NCBI GenBank assembly: GCA_003427395.1
Contig: BFEA01000128.1
Location: 1,997,511-2,031,179, forward strand
Reading direction: 5' to 3'
From: Chara braunii
Taxonomy: Eukaryota > Streptophyta > Charophyceae > Charales > Characeae
DNA length: 33,669 bases
The notes below the pieces were generated by a model. The model was not told the origin of the DNA, did not search any database, and saw nothing but the letters and a program-made list of their open reading frames with translations. The translations under genes were made by a program, and so were the position numbers. Below, one piece after another: positions 8,872-19,079 of the stretch. The number at the start of each line of letters is the position of its first letter. Position 1 is the first letter of the stretch.

Positions 8872-9043
8872 TGGGGCAAGGTCCCACTAGCAAAGTGGAT
8901 TGGGATTGAGCTCCTGAATCTGGACGTGTTTGTGGAGAGGTGCAAAAAGGTGAGATTGAACTGCTTTTCTGCATCTCTTCTTAAAACACGTCCAGATTCA
9001 GGAGCTTCATCCAATCCTTTTTGCTAGTGGGACCTCGGCCCCG
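8872..9043. mobile_element. Palindromic MITE-like element, GGTCCCAC family
   Basis: Arms GGGGCAAGGTCCCACTAGC and GCTAGTGGGACCTCGGCCCC, with inner blocks GAGCTCCTGAATCTGGACGT and ACGTCCAGATTCAGGAGCTT, pair over about 55 bp. The central block GTGAGATTGAACTGCTTTTC is shared with the 7162-7328 copy. Confidence 0.75.
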
Positions 9044-9120
9044 GTCAGCTCAATGATGATATCTCAAGGCCGTCACCTGCTGGGTAGTCGAGCGAGGCCC
9101 TAAGAGCACACTGCCAGATC

Positions 9121-9250
9121 GGACCTCGCTCCACTACTTACCAGGCAAAAAAAACAGAAAAAAAAGAAAAGAAGAAAAGAAAAGAAGAAAAAAACGACTA
9201 TTCCATTCTTTTGTCGTTTGTGCACGTGGTGAGTAGTGAAGCGAGGCCCT
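9121..9250. mobile_element. GGGCCTCGC-family MITE with poly-purine interior
   Basis: The left GGACCTCGCTCCACTACTTA and the right GTGAGTAGTGAAGCGAGGCCC are inverted termini. Most of the interior is an A/G-rich run (about 9147-9194) instead of the usual conserved block. Confidence 0.6.
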
Positions 9251-9274
9251 CTCCACTGGGCACCAAACGGGCAG

Positions 9275-9700
9275 AGGGCCTGGCTGCAGTACTCTTCAAA
9301 TGTGCAAAATGAGATTGGATGGGCGTCGCTGAACTACTCTTGAAATGTGCAAAACGAGAGTGAATCTTCCGGTAGAATATGGAAAGATACGGCGCCATGT
9401 TTTTTGTCTTTTGTGCATGTCCAGTTAGTGCAGCCAGACCCGATGCACCACTAGAACATGGAAAGATACATTGCCATCTTTTTACATTGCCATCTTTTTT
9501 GTGGGGAGTAGTGCGGCCATGCCCGAAGTCCAAAAGAAATTTCCGCTGGAACAGTGAAAGATACACCGCCATACTTCTGGCCTTGTTGCACCACTCTCCA
9601 AATGTATGAGACTGACTCTACCGCTAGAACATGGAGAGATACATTGCCATCTTTTCTTTCTTTTGTGCATGTGGAGAGTAGTGCAGTAGTAAGGCCCTGA
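9275..9700. mobile_element. Cluster of fragmented GGGCCTCGC-family MITEs
   Basis: Left-type termini at about 9276 and 9320 (GGGCGTCGCTGAACTACTC) are followed by GAGAGTGAATCTTCCGGTAG and ATGGAAAGATAC blocks. Right-type termini occur near 9425-9440, 9500-9527 and 9673-9695 (GAGAGTAGTGCAGTAGTAAG). I count at least three overlapping or nested partial copies. Confidence 0.55.
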
Positions 9701-10341
9701 CGTCCGGCCCTTCTCCAAAATCTACTGGCCAAAAGAAATAACTGCTCTGCAGGTCGCAGCGCTATGTACTTGTATTCCAACATCCGCCCGGCGAGTTGGA
9801 CACGGCAGCAACTCTTCATTTCGCTGGGCCCGCCCCTTGTCCCAGCAGCTTTCCCAACGCTGGAAGGCAGGTCTGCGTGGGATAGTTATGCAAGACCTGT
9901 CATTCCCTTCAAGAGTATAGAGATGTTGTAGTACCATCGAATAGGGGACAAGAGGCATTGAGCTTCGTCGCATAGATTGCGAAATCAGGTTGCGAAATCC
10001 TTCGCCTCTTCTTGGGCGTCTAACAGCGGATGGACAACGCCTGGCGCCTGTCCTTTGCCCCAAAATCGTAGGCAACTGGGATAGGGACGAGAAAAGGGAT
10101 CCCATAGTCACCAGATTTCTCTCTCTTTTTTGTCTCTTTCTTTCTGGATCGCGTCTCCATTTGTGTGTGTCATCCTTGCACAGGGGCCAAGCTGATTCTG
10201 TGTACCGTTTCGGTTGGCTAGAAGATTGTGCTAGGAACCCATAGACGTATCCCAGTGAAGCCGGCCGCGATGAGAACCAACCAAAACGCTCACGTTTGTA
10301 CCTCCGTGATGTCATTGAGGTTTCAGCGAAAGGCGGGTAGG

Positions 10342-10343
<2 letters not shown>
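9700..10343. other. Region without recognisable gene
   Basis: A 197-codon open frame exists on the minus strand here, but its translation matches no family I know and its composition is not clearly coding. Confidence 0.35.

Positions 10344-10417
<74 letters not shown>
10344..10417. repeat. (AG)n microsatellite
   Basis: About 74 bp of uninterrupted AG dinucleotides. Confidence 0.97.
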
Positions 10418-10421
<4 letters not shown>

Positions 10422-10750
10422 GGACAAATATCCCTGTTCTGAAAAGTGGAAATTCTATCAAACTAGCAAAGGAGGGAAACTTGCAGAAGAACCCCTGTCA
10501 ATAGGCACAAAATGCACGTCCGAGAGTGCCAGACTGGGAGAAGACACACTCGAACCAGCCCGAGCCGCTCTGTTACACAACCTCACAGCCCTCCTATCTT
10601 AGATGGCCCCCTACCCCAAACCTGACCTCGGTAACCTCAAAAAGAAAAAAAGAAAAAAAAAAGAAAAAACACGATTTACAACTACCATCTCTGCCCATTC
10701 TATGGCAGGAGCTGATGATGTGGCACAGGTGGCACTCTTGTTATTTTCGA

Positions 10751-10835
10751 ACTTGCAACCTAGCTCAATTGGTTAGGCACGCAAGTGGCGTTCACTGTTC
10801 AGGAGGTTGTGGGTTCAATCCCCATTGCCGCCTGT
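10751..10835 (+). mobile_element. tRNA-derived SINE head with intact A and B boxes
   Basis: TAGCTCAATTGG (10761-10772) fits the A-box consensus exactly and GGTTCAATCCC (10812-10822) fits the B-box consensus exactly, at tRNA-like spacing. The sequence around them does not fold into a full tRNA with a 7-bp acceptor stem. The downstream tRNA-unrelated part (about 10836-10950) ends without a clear poly(A). I infer a SINE; a decayed tRNA gene is the alternative. Confidence 0.6.
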
Positions 10836-10959
10836 GGCACGCTTGGTGCCAACCAGCTGAGATAGTCAGCGGGATCTTCCCAGTCGGTGTTTGCTAAGAT
10901 CTTCAGCTAACATGGGTGTGAGTGTGTGACATTCAACCTCAATCCCTCTCCTGATTTCC

Positions 10960-11690
10960 TTGTCGGAGTGACCTAAGCACGAAAAAGGGGCCCAGAAAGC
11001 GGCAAAATGGGGTGTGCCAAGGATTTTTGGAAATTGAGTGTGGAGACACAGACATAACTGAAATCTCTCGTGGGGTCCAAGATATGGAGCGACAAACAAT
11101 AGGCGGAGAGGTTTGGGAAGAAGGCTCTTTCTTAACGGTTACTTGTCCAAAAAGTATCTTTGAACTTTGATGCGTGGGCGGCATCTCCTCTTTTTGGGCC
11201 GGAAGGGAAGGGGAATACACGTTGGATCTCGGTTTTGCACAAGGGATCAACGACGCTCGTTATAGAGCTCTGAATCCGAGTCGGGGGGTCGCAGCCTCAC
11301 TGCTTTTTGCTTGTACTCCTCCTCGCCACGTGTCCGATCATGGAACCCCTTGGCATGAAAGTGCTCTGTGTGGCGACAATCGCTGCACAGAGTACGAGGC
11401 CAGTGGGGTACAACAATCGGCCACAGGACGACGATCAACTCGTAGGAGGGAAGTAAGACAAAATAATGGGGAAAATGGGTATGAGCAATCACAAAACCAG
11501 CATTTACAAGTCCTGAACAGCGGGCTTCCAATGGGAAGTAATAAGAGCCGACTATCTTGGCGGCAACTTCTTGTACATCCCACTCACAGACACGCGTCCT
11601 GTCCTCGTTGTACGGGAAGGGTTGTGGTTGAGGGGGCTGCAGAAGTTGACGTCCTAATGGTTTAGCTGGCGCAGTCCAGATGGGCGATCC
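10960..11690. other. Region without recognisable gene
   Basis: Moderate GC with open frames on both strands (up to 192 codons on the minus strand). None carries a domain I recognise. Confidence 0.35.
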
Positions 11691-11692
11691 AC

Positions 11693-11941
11693 ATGAATCC
11701 ACCGTTCTCAAACAAAAAAGAATGTCCAACTCTAAGGGGTTTCGTGTTCGACGTTCCTCGGGAAGGGGGATTACCCGAGAAACTGATGGAAGGGTTCCGG
11801 AAGAAGTTCTTCGAAGTTCAATCACACCAGTTTCTTATAGAGAGAAGTCCAAAAGGCGGAGTTACTCCCCAGGTGACATCAACAAAAAAATATGGTGTCA
11901 ATGCACGGGGATTAACATTCCTCATGACCAAAGGAACATAG
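11693..11941 (+). pseudogene. Unidentified coding-like fragment, possible LINE ORF1 remnant
   Basis: An 82-codon frame has a balanced, protein-like composition (GFVFDVPREGGLPEKLMEG, FFEVQSHQFLIERSP). It lies about 0.7 kb upstream of, and on the same strand as, the endonuclease remnant of the degraded LINE, where ORF1 would be expected. I see no zinc knuckle or RNA-binding signature. The link to the LINE is positional inference only. Confidence 0.25.
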
Positions 11942-12639
11942 ATCCCAACAAATGATCAAAATGAAAGAAGTGTGAGAAGTCGAGAGGATTACGTGCCTTC
12001 AATCGATCGAGTTGTGGCGAAGGTTCGCATTGTTTCCTTCGAGGGAGCATAACAGGACGTGTCGGGTCGGTTGATTGAGGGCACGAAATACGCTCCCCAA
12101 TATAATCATTAAAAAAAAAGGAAATAAATTGAAGCCGCATACATCCATTACTCACACAATTATTCCACAAAAAAAGTTAGGCATACACTTTAGCTGACAA
12201 TCAAACGTTGATCTTGGTTCTTCACTGGTCATCGTTTAACGAGATGAGCGTTCACATTCATCTTATACACTCACTCATAACTAAAAGAAAAAAATTGGTG
12301 TACAACCATGCACTTAGCTCCAAAAAGTGGTCCGCAGAAAAAAAAAACAAGAAAAACAAGGAGCAAGGTTTTTTGCTCTCATGCCATGACCCTGGGTCAA
12401 ACTACCATACGTCCACACACACATCTCTTGCCTTAGGCATTGCCAATCTCGACCGCCACTTAGTATCATGCATCAACCTCTCAACTTGAACGATCGTCAC
12501 CCTACTAACTCGATTATTACGCGAACTCGCTCAAATCCCGCAGTCTATCGCGACTGTCCGACGCACAACCTCGTATGATCACAGTCGGCTCGTCAGAACT
12601 TTCCGACCCGCCAACAATAAAAAAGGCAAACTATTAACA

Positions 12640-13235
12640 AGCAATTAAAGGGAGTGGATGGAAAACGATGGTCTGATGTGATTTGTATTCAAGAGAAACA
12701 CTTGATGAACAAGCTGGATCATCATCATATATATCAAAGATACATTCGAGCTCATCAAGCCTGTTGGGCCCATGCCGTGAGATGAGGAAGCGTTGGTGTG
12801 GCAATTTGGTTACCTTCAGACTCCAAGATAAAGTCACTAAACTGGGAGGTTCAAGTTGATCTGATCAAAGGAAGGTGGGTATTTGTTCTGGCAACGTTGG
12901 AATTGGAAGTGGTCAGCATCTTACTATGTGTTTGTGGTCCAAATGAGGTGGGAGAACGACAACACGTCTTTGAGTCTCTCAAATAACATCTTCCAATAGG
13001 GATCCCCATCAACATGGTAGGGGACCTCAATGCAGCCCGGATTGACATTTAGACGCATAACAAATCCCCTCTTCATACCCAAGTTATACAAAAATTAATG
13101 AGCAGATGTCTGTCAAACTCTCGACCTTTTTTATTCTTTTATAAGGTTATACCCAGCTAAACGTACTTTTACATGTTTAAGGACAAATCAGACAACCACG
13201 ACGTCAAGGTTACGCATTAATATAATTTTATTATA
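12640..13235 (+). pseudogene. LINE copy A: endonuclease (APE-like) domain remnant, part 1
   Basis: Translation with stops and frame changes gives the landmarks of a LINE endonuclease in order: DVICIQEKHL (about 12675-12704; usual form DV..QETHL), VAIWLPSD, then CGPNEVGERQHVF (usual NVYGPN), and VGDLNAARID (about 13017-13047; the GD.N box). This enzyme nicks target DNA to prime reverse transcription. At least four nonsense codons and frame changes make it dead. The foldback element at 13236 interrupts it before its SDH-type motif. Confidence 0.7.
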
Positions 13236-13730
13236 TAACAAAAAAATTCCCACGAGAAATGAAAGTTTAAAAAAAAACTTTCATATTTATACATTATTAT
13301 TCCAATGTTCGTCCAATTATAAAAATTTTCGTTTTATTTGATAAGTTCCCGTCTAAATATGAGTTTTCCCTTCCAACCACATCCATTTGTTCAAGATGGA
13401 ATGAAAATATGAACGAATTTATGAAATGTTTTAATTAAATTTCTATTTTACTACAACAAATATCTTCTTATTTAGATTGGATTAACCTATTTATGATTGA
13501 AAATCCTTACTTAGAATCACAGTCCAATTAAAATATTTCATGAACTCATCCAAATTTTCATTCCATCTCTAGCATGTAGTTCAAATAAAAAGGGATACCC
13601 CATTCTTGGAAGGAAAATTTTAAAGTAAAATGAAAAATTTTAAAATTGGAATGTCATTTTTTAGATAGAATGAAAATTTAAATTTAGAAGGTAATTTCAC
13701 TATAGAATGATTATTTAATTTTGGGAAAGA
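13236..13730. mobile_element. AT-rich foldback MITE, copy 1
   Basis: First of three copies of a roughly 0.52-kb element. It begins AACAAAAAAATTCCCACGAG and carries the family blocks TTTATTTGATAAGTTCCCGT, TTTGTTCAAGATGGAATGAA and, in inverted form, TTCATTCCATCTCTAGCATG. Its right terminus has decayed. It splits the LINE endonuclease domain; the LINE's DHA motif follows at about 13770. Confidence 0.8.
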
Positions 13731-13759
13731 ATCTCTCGAGGTAGAATAAATTTCCCCTA

Positions 13760-14640
13760 AAAGTTCATTCCTTGACCTTGATCATGCTAGTGTGTGCTCC
13801 TTCTAAGTCATGACTTAAAAAAAAAAAAAAAACAGGCTAGGGTCGAGGCTTTTACAAATTAAATACAATACATCCCTTCAAAAAATTGATAACTCCAAAG
13901 CTTACTTACAAAATGTCTGGTCTTTTCTAAGGGATCAAAAAAAGACTTTGCAGAATGACATACTATGGTTCAACAACAACCTCATATTTTCAGGTCGTAA
14001 ATGCAATGAATATTCTAAGCTTATAGCATCGTAGCGTCATGTAGAGGAAATTGCCTTAGAACAACATCTACAAAATATGCAAAACCAAGATGTTGTTTCA
14101 GAGGATGTATCACGGTTAGCCGCTACAACAGAGGAAATTAGTGAAATAAAATCTAAGAGGGAAAAATAAAAGTTATTACCCTATACGAAGTGTCATTGGA
14201 ATGAAATTAGGATTATGGAAAAATTGAAACGTAATAAAACAAAATGAGCAATCAATACCCGTTTTTTTATGATGGTCAAATTATGATAAGGGAAGTCACT
14301 AACTGAGGCACTATCTGACCTTATGCAGCCTCAAGGTCGGTTAGCTACTTCAACTTCTTCATGCACAAAAAATGGTAACGATTATCATAAGAATCTTTTT
14401 ACGTCAGAATGTGACCACTTATCACAGGTCCATCGTAGAAAACGAATTGATGACTTTCTTATCTCACTCAGTAAAGGTTACAACAAAAATAAATGTTTGA
14501 ACGTTCTATCTTAACAGAGAAGTGTGGATAACGTTTATGCAAATGAAGGGAAAAACAAACCCTTGTATTAATGGTATTCCCAAATAATCTTATGACACTT
14601 TGTTAGATTTATTATTTGAAAGATCTGATGGATTATTATA
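13760..14640 (+). pseudogene. LINE copy A: endonuclease end and linker to RT
   Basis: The stretch resumes with LDLDHASV (the S/L-DHAPI-type motif at the end of LINE endonucleases) after the foldback element. It continues as an AT-rich, stop-filled linker including a short frame at 14323-14514. No separate gene is seen. Confidence 0.55.
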
Positions 14641-14647
14641 ATGCGGT

Positions 14648-15290
14648 ATGATTCTTAAAGAATATAGGAGAAGTACTGAGGCAAGGAATACAACCCTTTT
14701 ATATAAGAAAGCGAAGATAAGAAATATGCGTAATTATAGGCTCATTACCCTTCTTAAGATCATATATAAGTTAATAAGAAAAATTCTCGTTAATAAACTA
14801 TTTAAAGTTATTGTTGGTATTATTTACCCAACTCACTGTTGCCTTCATCTTCATTGATTTTGAAAAAACTTATGACTATGTTGATTGAATTTTTCTGGAT
14901 AAATATTTAAAAAATTTTAATTTTGGTTATTGCTTTCAAAGATGGGTGAACATTCTCTATGGTAATACCACAACAAGAGTAATGGTGAATGATAACCTAG
15001 CTCCACCTATTTCCTTACAAAGCTCATTTAGACAATGAAATTTTATTACACTTTTTTTTATTTGTTATAATAATAGAAGTTTTGCAGCTAATCTTAAATA
15101 ATACAAGGACATGAAAAAAATATAGTTATCCTCAATATATTAAGAAAAACAATCTTAACCTGCTCATGGTTTGCTGATGACCTCTCTCTAATGGTATAGG
15201 TGATCCAATATAATTTTCGTGAGATTCAAAACGTGATGAATAAATTTTATGAACTTTCAAATATGGACTCAGCTATAAGAACAAAAGTTT
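14648..15290 (+). pseudogene. LINE copy A: reverse transcriptase domain remnant
   Basis: RNYRLITLLKIIYKLI (about 14725-14772) is the RT motif 1-2 region. FIDFEKTYDYVD (14850-14885) is motif A with the catalytic Asp, followed at once by a TGA where Trp is expected. TTTRVMVNDNLAPPISLQ follows the pattern of copy B's STRVMVNGNVAPPIILQ. FADDLSLMV (15170-15196) is the catalytic FADD box. The polymerase would copy LINE RNA at the nicked target. There are multiple stops (TGA, TAG, TAA) and the surroundings are strongly AT-shifted, so this is an old, inactive copy. Confidence 0.85.
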
Positions 15291-15993
15291 GGGATAATAG
15301 ATACATCATCAAGGGGTCAAATCCTCAGAACAACCATGTACTTGGTTACCGTTGGAGACTTTAATAAAAGAGATAGGAGTCTCTCTGACAGCAGAAGGTA
15401 AACCTACTGCCAACAGTGAATATATTACGCAACCTTCTCTGACTAAGTTTGACTTATGGAAGGAGAAACATACTTCTTTTCTATGATGTACATTGTTCAT
15501 TAATAATATTTTTCTTGTTTCCTTATGGTGCAAGTCGACTATTTGGTTTTCAGTTAAGGATGTCCTTCATACCTTGCAGAGAATAGTAGCAATATACTTA
15601 TTTTGTGGTAACTATGAATGCAAAAATGCAACAGTAGGTAGTCAAGCAATCAGTAATTCAACCTAAATCTAAAGGAGGTATGAAAATATTAGACTCGTCA
15701 ACACAAAACATAATACTATGTATTTTGAATAAATCGATTAAACATTTATTGTTTAACCCCGTGCGTAATATTACCCTCAGAACAAATTTCGAGATTCGTG
15801 TCTAAAGTCTCTAAGGTCCCAAGGGTACTGATGCTATGGTATGGGTTCAAAATAATTCATATTGCATTTCCCATACCTCCTTAAGACCTATAGGAGGTTG
15901 CCCCTTCCAGATAAGGTTTCCCTTAGCGGGTGGGAAGAGGTGTGCCAACAACGAATTTTTCAATAATAGATGGATCACAAATTTTTCATTATA
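15291..15993 (+). pseudogene. LINE copy A: post-RT region remnant
   Basis: Segments align with the post-RT part of copy B: TWLPLETLIKEIGVSLTAEG and KPTANSEYIT, then LWKEKHTSF and INNIFLVSLWCKS, and near the end LPLPDKVSLSGWEEVCQQ (copy B: LPIPDKVTPERWEEVCQQ). Frames change several times. The second foldback element interrupts it at 15994. Confidence 0.75.
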
Positions 15994-16514
15994 CAACAGA
16001 AAAATTCCCGTGAGAAATGAAAGTTGAAAAAATATTCCATAAAAAAAAAATTATTCATATTTATAAATTATCATTTCAATGTTTATCCAATTCTAAAATT
16101 TTCGGTTTTATTTCATAAGTTTCCGTCTAAATATGAGTTTTCCCTTCCAACCACATCTATTTGTTCAAGATGGAATGAAAGTCTGGACGAGTTTATGAAA
16201 TGTTTTAATTAAACTTTTATTCTACTACAAAAAATATCTTCTAATTTAGATTGGATTAACCTATTTATGACTGAAAATCTTTACTTAGAATGACAATCCA
16301 ATTAAAATATTTCATGAACTCATCCAGACTTTCATTCCATCTCTAGCATGCAATTAAATTAAGAATGGATACCCCATTCTTTGAAGGAAAGTTCTCAAGT
16401 AAGACGGAAAATTTTAAAATTGAAATGACATTTTTTAAGATGGAATAAAATTTGAAATTTAGAATGTAATTTTACTATAGAATGAATATTTAATTCTGGA
16501 ATTTTTTTTCGTTG
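15994..16514. mobile_element. AT-rich foldback MITE, copy 2 (complete, TA target)
   Basis: 521 bp. It begins CAACAGAAAAATTCCCGTGA and ends in a diverged inverse (...TTTTTTTTCGTTG), with TA on both sides, consistent with a TA target duplication. Most of the two halves pair: GATGGAATGAAAGTCTGGAC with GTCTGGA-type sequence in inverse (CATCCAGACTTTCATTCCAT). There is no coding capacity. The fold and TA target suggest a Tc1/mariner-type passenger, but that assignment is inference. Confidence 0.85.
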
Positions 16515-16801
16515 TATGAACTCATCATGACATAGATGGGTGAAAAATAATGTTTTTAGAGTAGGGGATATCTGTAACAAAGCATCCAATGATTAGTGTT
16601 CGCTTACAATGTTCAACCCTCCCTTCATTATTGTCATCACTCGACATCGGTGATTGAAACGTTAATTGAAATAATTCACTTAAAGTGAATCAAAATCCTT
16701 AGAAAGAACTCTATCATAGGAAGTAGCGATTGAGTATCTAATACATACCACTCGAATCGGATTGATAATGTTTTGGAAGTGCATCAGGATGAAAAATACT
16801 T
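16515..16801 (+). pseudogene. LINE copy A: C-terminal fragment between two MITEs
   Basis: RWVKNNVFRVGDICNKASND followed by a stop matches copy B's RRGITRIRDIWNKETNDW region. The rest is too decayed to read. Confidence 0.5.
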
Positions 16802-17323
16802 CAACAGAAAAATTCCCATGAGAAATGAAAGTTGAAAAAACATTCCACATAAAAAAAATCCTTTATAGTTATTAATTATCATTCCAATGTTTGTCCAATT
16901 TTAAAATTTTCAATTTTATTTGATAAGTTCCCGTTTAAATATGAATTTTTCCTTCCAACTACATTTATTTGTTCAAGATGGAAGGAAAGTCTGAACAAGT
17001 TTATGAAATGTTTTAATTAGACTTTCATTCTACTACAACAAATATCGTTTAATTTAGATTGGATTGTCCTATTTATGACTGAAAATCCTTACTTAGAATG
17101 ACAGTCCGATTAAAATATTACATGAACTCATAGAGACTTTCATTCCATCTCTAGCATGAAGTTCAAACAAGAAGGGATACCCCTTTCTTGGAAGGAAAGT
17201 TTTCAAGTAAGACGAAAAATTTTAAAATTGGAATGACATTTTTAAAGATGGAATGAAAATTTAAAATTTAGAATGTAGTTTTACTATAGAATGATTATTT
17301 AATTTTGGAAAATTTTTCTGTTG
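16802..17323. mobile_element. AT-rich foldback MITE, copy 3 (complete)
   Basis: 522 bp from CAACAGAAAAATTCCCATGA to AAAATTTTTCTGTTG, so the 13-bp ends are near-perfect inverses. The internal blocks are those of copies 1 and 2. Flanks are TT on each side, possibly a mutated TA target. It is inserted in the same dead LINE as the other two. Confidence 0.85.
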
Positions 17324-17480
17324 TTCTCAACTTATTTAACCTATATCAAAACAATATGCTTCAAAAACCCCATCTAGAAAAAAAAAAATGGTTTGATATT
17401 AACAAGGTGTTTATAATGAGAGTCTCACAAATAAATGAGTAACATGTGACGTTTCCAAGATCAACAAGAGAAGTATCACA
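17324..17480 (+). pseudogene. Probable last readable fragment of LINE copy A
   Basis: SQINE-stop-HVT resembles copy B's GKINEVRVSGDV. The match is short, so this end point is tentative. Confidence 0.3.
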
Positions 17481-18240
17481 GGTACGAGTGGTTTAATATC
17501 ATCTTTGAAAAATTCTGTTAATTATTTATTAAAAAAGAAAATTTAACATTGTTCATCCTTGTTCTGTTCCTCCTGATAGTCGATCAGATTTCATTTCTCT
17601 TCAGCTAAGTCTTCGAGCATTGTCAAAAAACATTTGCATTCCTAGAAGAGACCTATACTAAGATTTAACAAAGAAACGAATTAATCTTTTTTTTTGAACC
17701 TTCCGATTGTACGTCATCAATTTTTTTTTTTTTTTTTTACTTAGACTGTACTCTTGTCGTCATGATATTGAGAAGCACGGGGATTGGTTATTTGAAATAA
17801 TGATTTTATTTTATTCTAAAATGTAGTTTCATAAATATCTAGGGAGGTTATTTAGTTTTGAGGCGTACTATTGAAGGTTGAGGTAAACTTAACGTTGATA
17901 ATAGAATCTTCTACTATGTTGCTTGACTATCTGCATCCTTACACATCTTTTTCCTGACCTTGTGATGCACAAGCTTACGCCTTCACATTAGTTCTCGTAC
18001 CCCTTTCAATCTTTTTTTCTTAAACAGGTTGTATACTACGTTTCAAGTTCGTCTTTTTGAATCTCGACGTAATTCAACATACTTTGTCTTAGGCGAAGTG
18101 TCAATGGGTGTCTTGCATCGATGAATCCTTTTAAAAATTTAGAGTTTGTATTTCTTTTAGTCAATTTTGTAAATGCCCTTGCAACTTATATGAAACTTCA
18201 ATTTAGCAAAAAAGGAGTCTTGATTATGCTTATGCTCCGT
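17481..18240. other. AT-rich region without recognisable gene
   Basis: A T-run lies at about 17720-17738. No open frame, RNA gene or element terminus recognised; it may be decayed LINE 3' sequence. Confidence 0.4.
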
Positions 18241-19020
18241 CTGCCATAGCCCCCCCCCTCTCTCCATAGACTCCCTCCCCCCTCCTCCTCCATCAGTCTC
18301 CCTTCCCCGTCCTCCTCCCTCGTTAGACTCCCTCCCTCCACCAATCTCCCTTCCCCCCTCCGCCTCGCTTCGTAGGCTCGCTCCATAGGCTCCCCTCCCT
18401 CCTCCTTTTTCCCTTCTTCTTCGTCATCTTCTTCCTCCTCTTCGTACTCTCTCCCTCTCTTCTTCTTCTTCTTCCCTTCTTCTTCGTCATTTCCTTCCTC
18501 CTCTTCTTATTCTCTCTCTCTCTCTTCTTCTTCTTCTTCCCTTCTTCTTCGTCATCTTCTTCCTCCTCTTCTTACGCTCTCCCTCTCTTCTTCTTCTTCT
18601 TCCCTTCTTCTTTGTCATCTTCTTTCTCTTCTTCTTACTCTCTCCCTCTCTTCTTCTTCTTCTTCCCTTCTTCTTTGTCATCTTCTTTCTCTTCTTCTTA
18701 CTCTCTATAATCGTTCTGGGATGCCATAGTCCTCTTTTTCTTCTTCTTTTTTCCTTCTTCTTCGTTAGAGTTCTGCCCCTACCTCCTTCTACCTCCGGTA
18801 GAGTTCTGCTCCTACCTCCTCCTACCTTTGGTAGAGTCCTGCTTCTACCTCCTCCAACCTTCGGTAGAGTCCCCCCTCCTCCCTCCTTCCTCCCGCCATA
18901 GTCTTCCCTCCTTCCTCCCGCCATAGTCCTCCCTCCTTCTTCCCGCCATAGTCCTCCCTCCCTCCTCCCGCCAAAGTCCTCCCTCCTCTCTCGCGCCATA
19001 GCCCCCCACCTGCCCCCCAG
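18241..19020. repeat. Polypyrimidine tract of three tandem-repeat types
   Basis: The plus strand is almost entirely C/T. Three arrays follow one another: a roughly 60-bp unit (about 18430-18710) containing TTCTTCGTCAT or TTCTTTGTCAT; a roughly 33-bp unit (about 18775-18870) containing GGTAGAGT and CTACCTCC; and a 24-bp unit (about 18870-19005) around CTCCCGCCATAGTC. All periods are multiples of three, so the minus strand stays open for 181 codons of Lys/Arg/Gly-rich repeats; I regard that frame as a by-product. Confidence 0.85.
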
Positions 19021-19079
19021 CACAGAAATCAATATGCCTGGAAAAAAAAGTGAGGGCGGATTTGGGCAGTACTCGGCAA

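Noticed and set aside
9722-10315. 197-codon minus-strand open frame
   Set aside because: Arg/Ser-rich, no recognisable domain or homology, and in a repeat-rich region; open length alone is not enough.
11247-11825. 192-codon minus-strand open frame
   Set aside because: No domain recognised; it overlaps plus-strand frames of similar quality, so coding status cannot be supported.
18487-19032. 181-codon Lys/Arg/Gly-rich frame
   Set aside because: It is the translation of tandem repeats with periods divisible by three; no start context or unique segment supports a gene.
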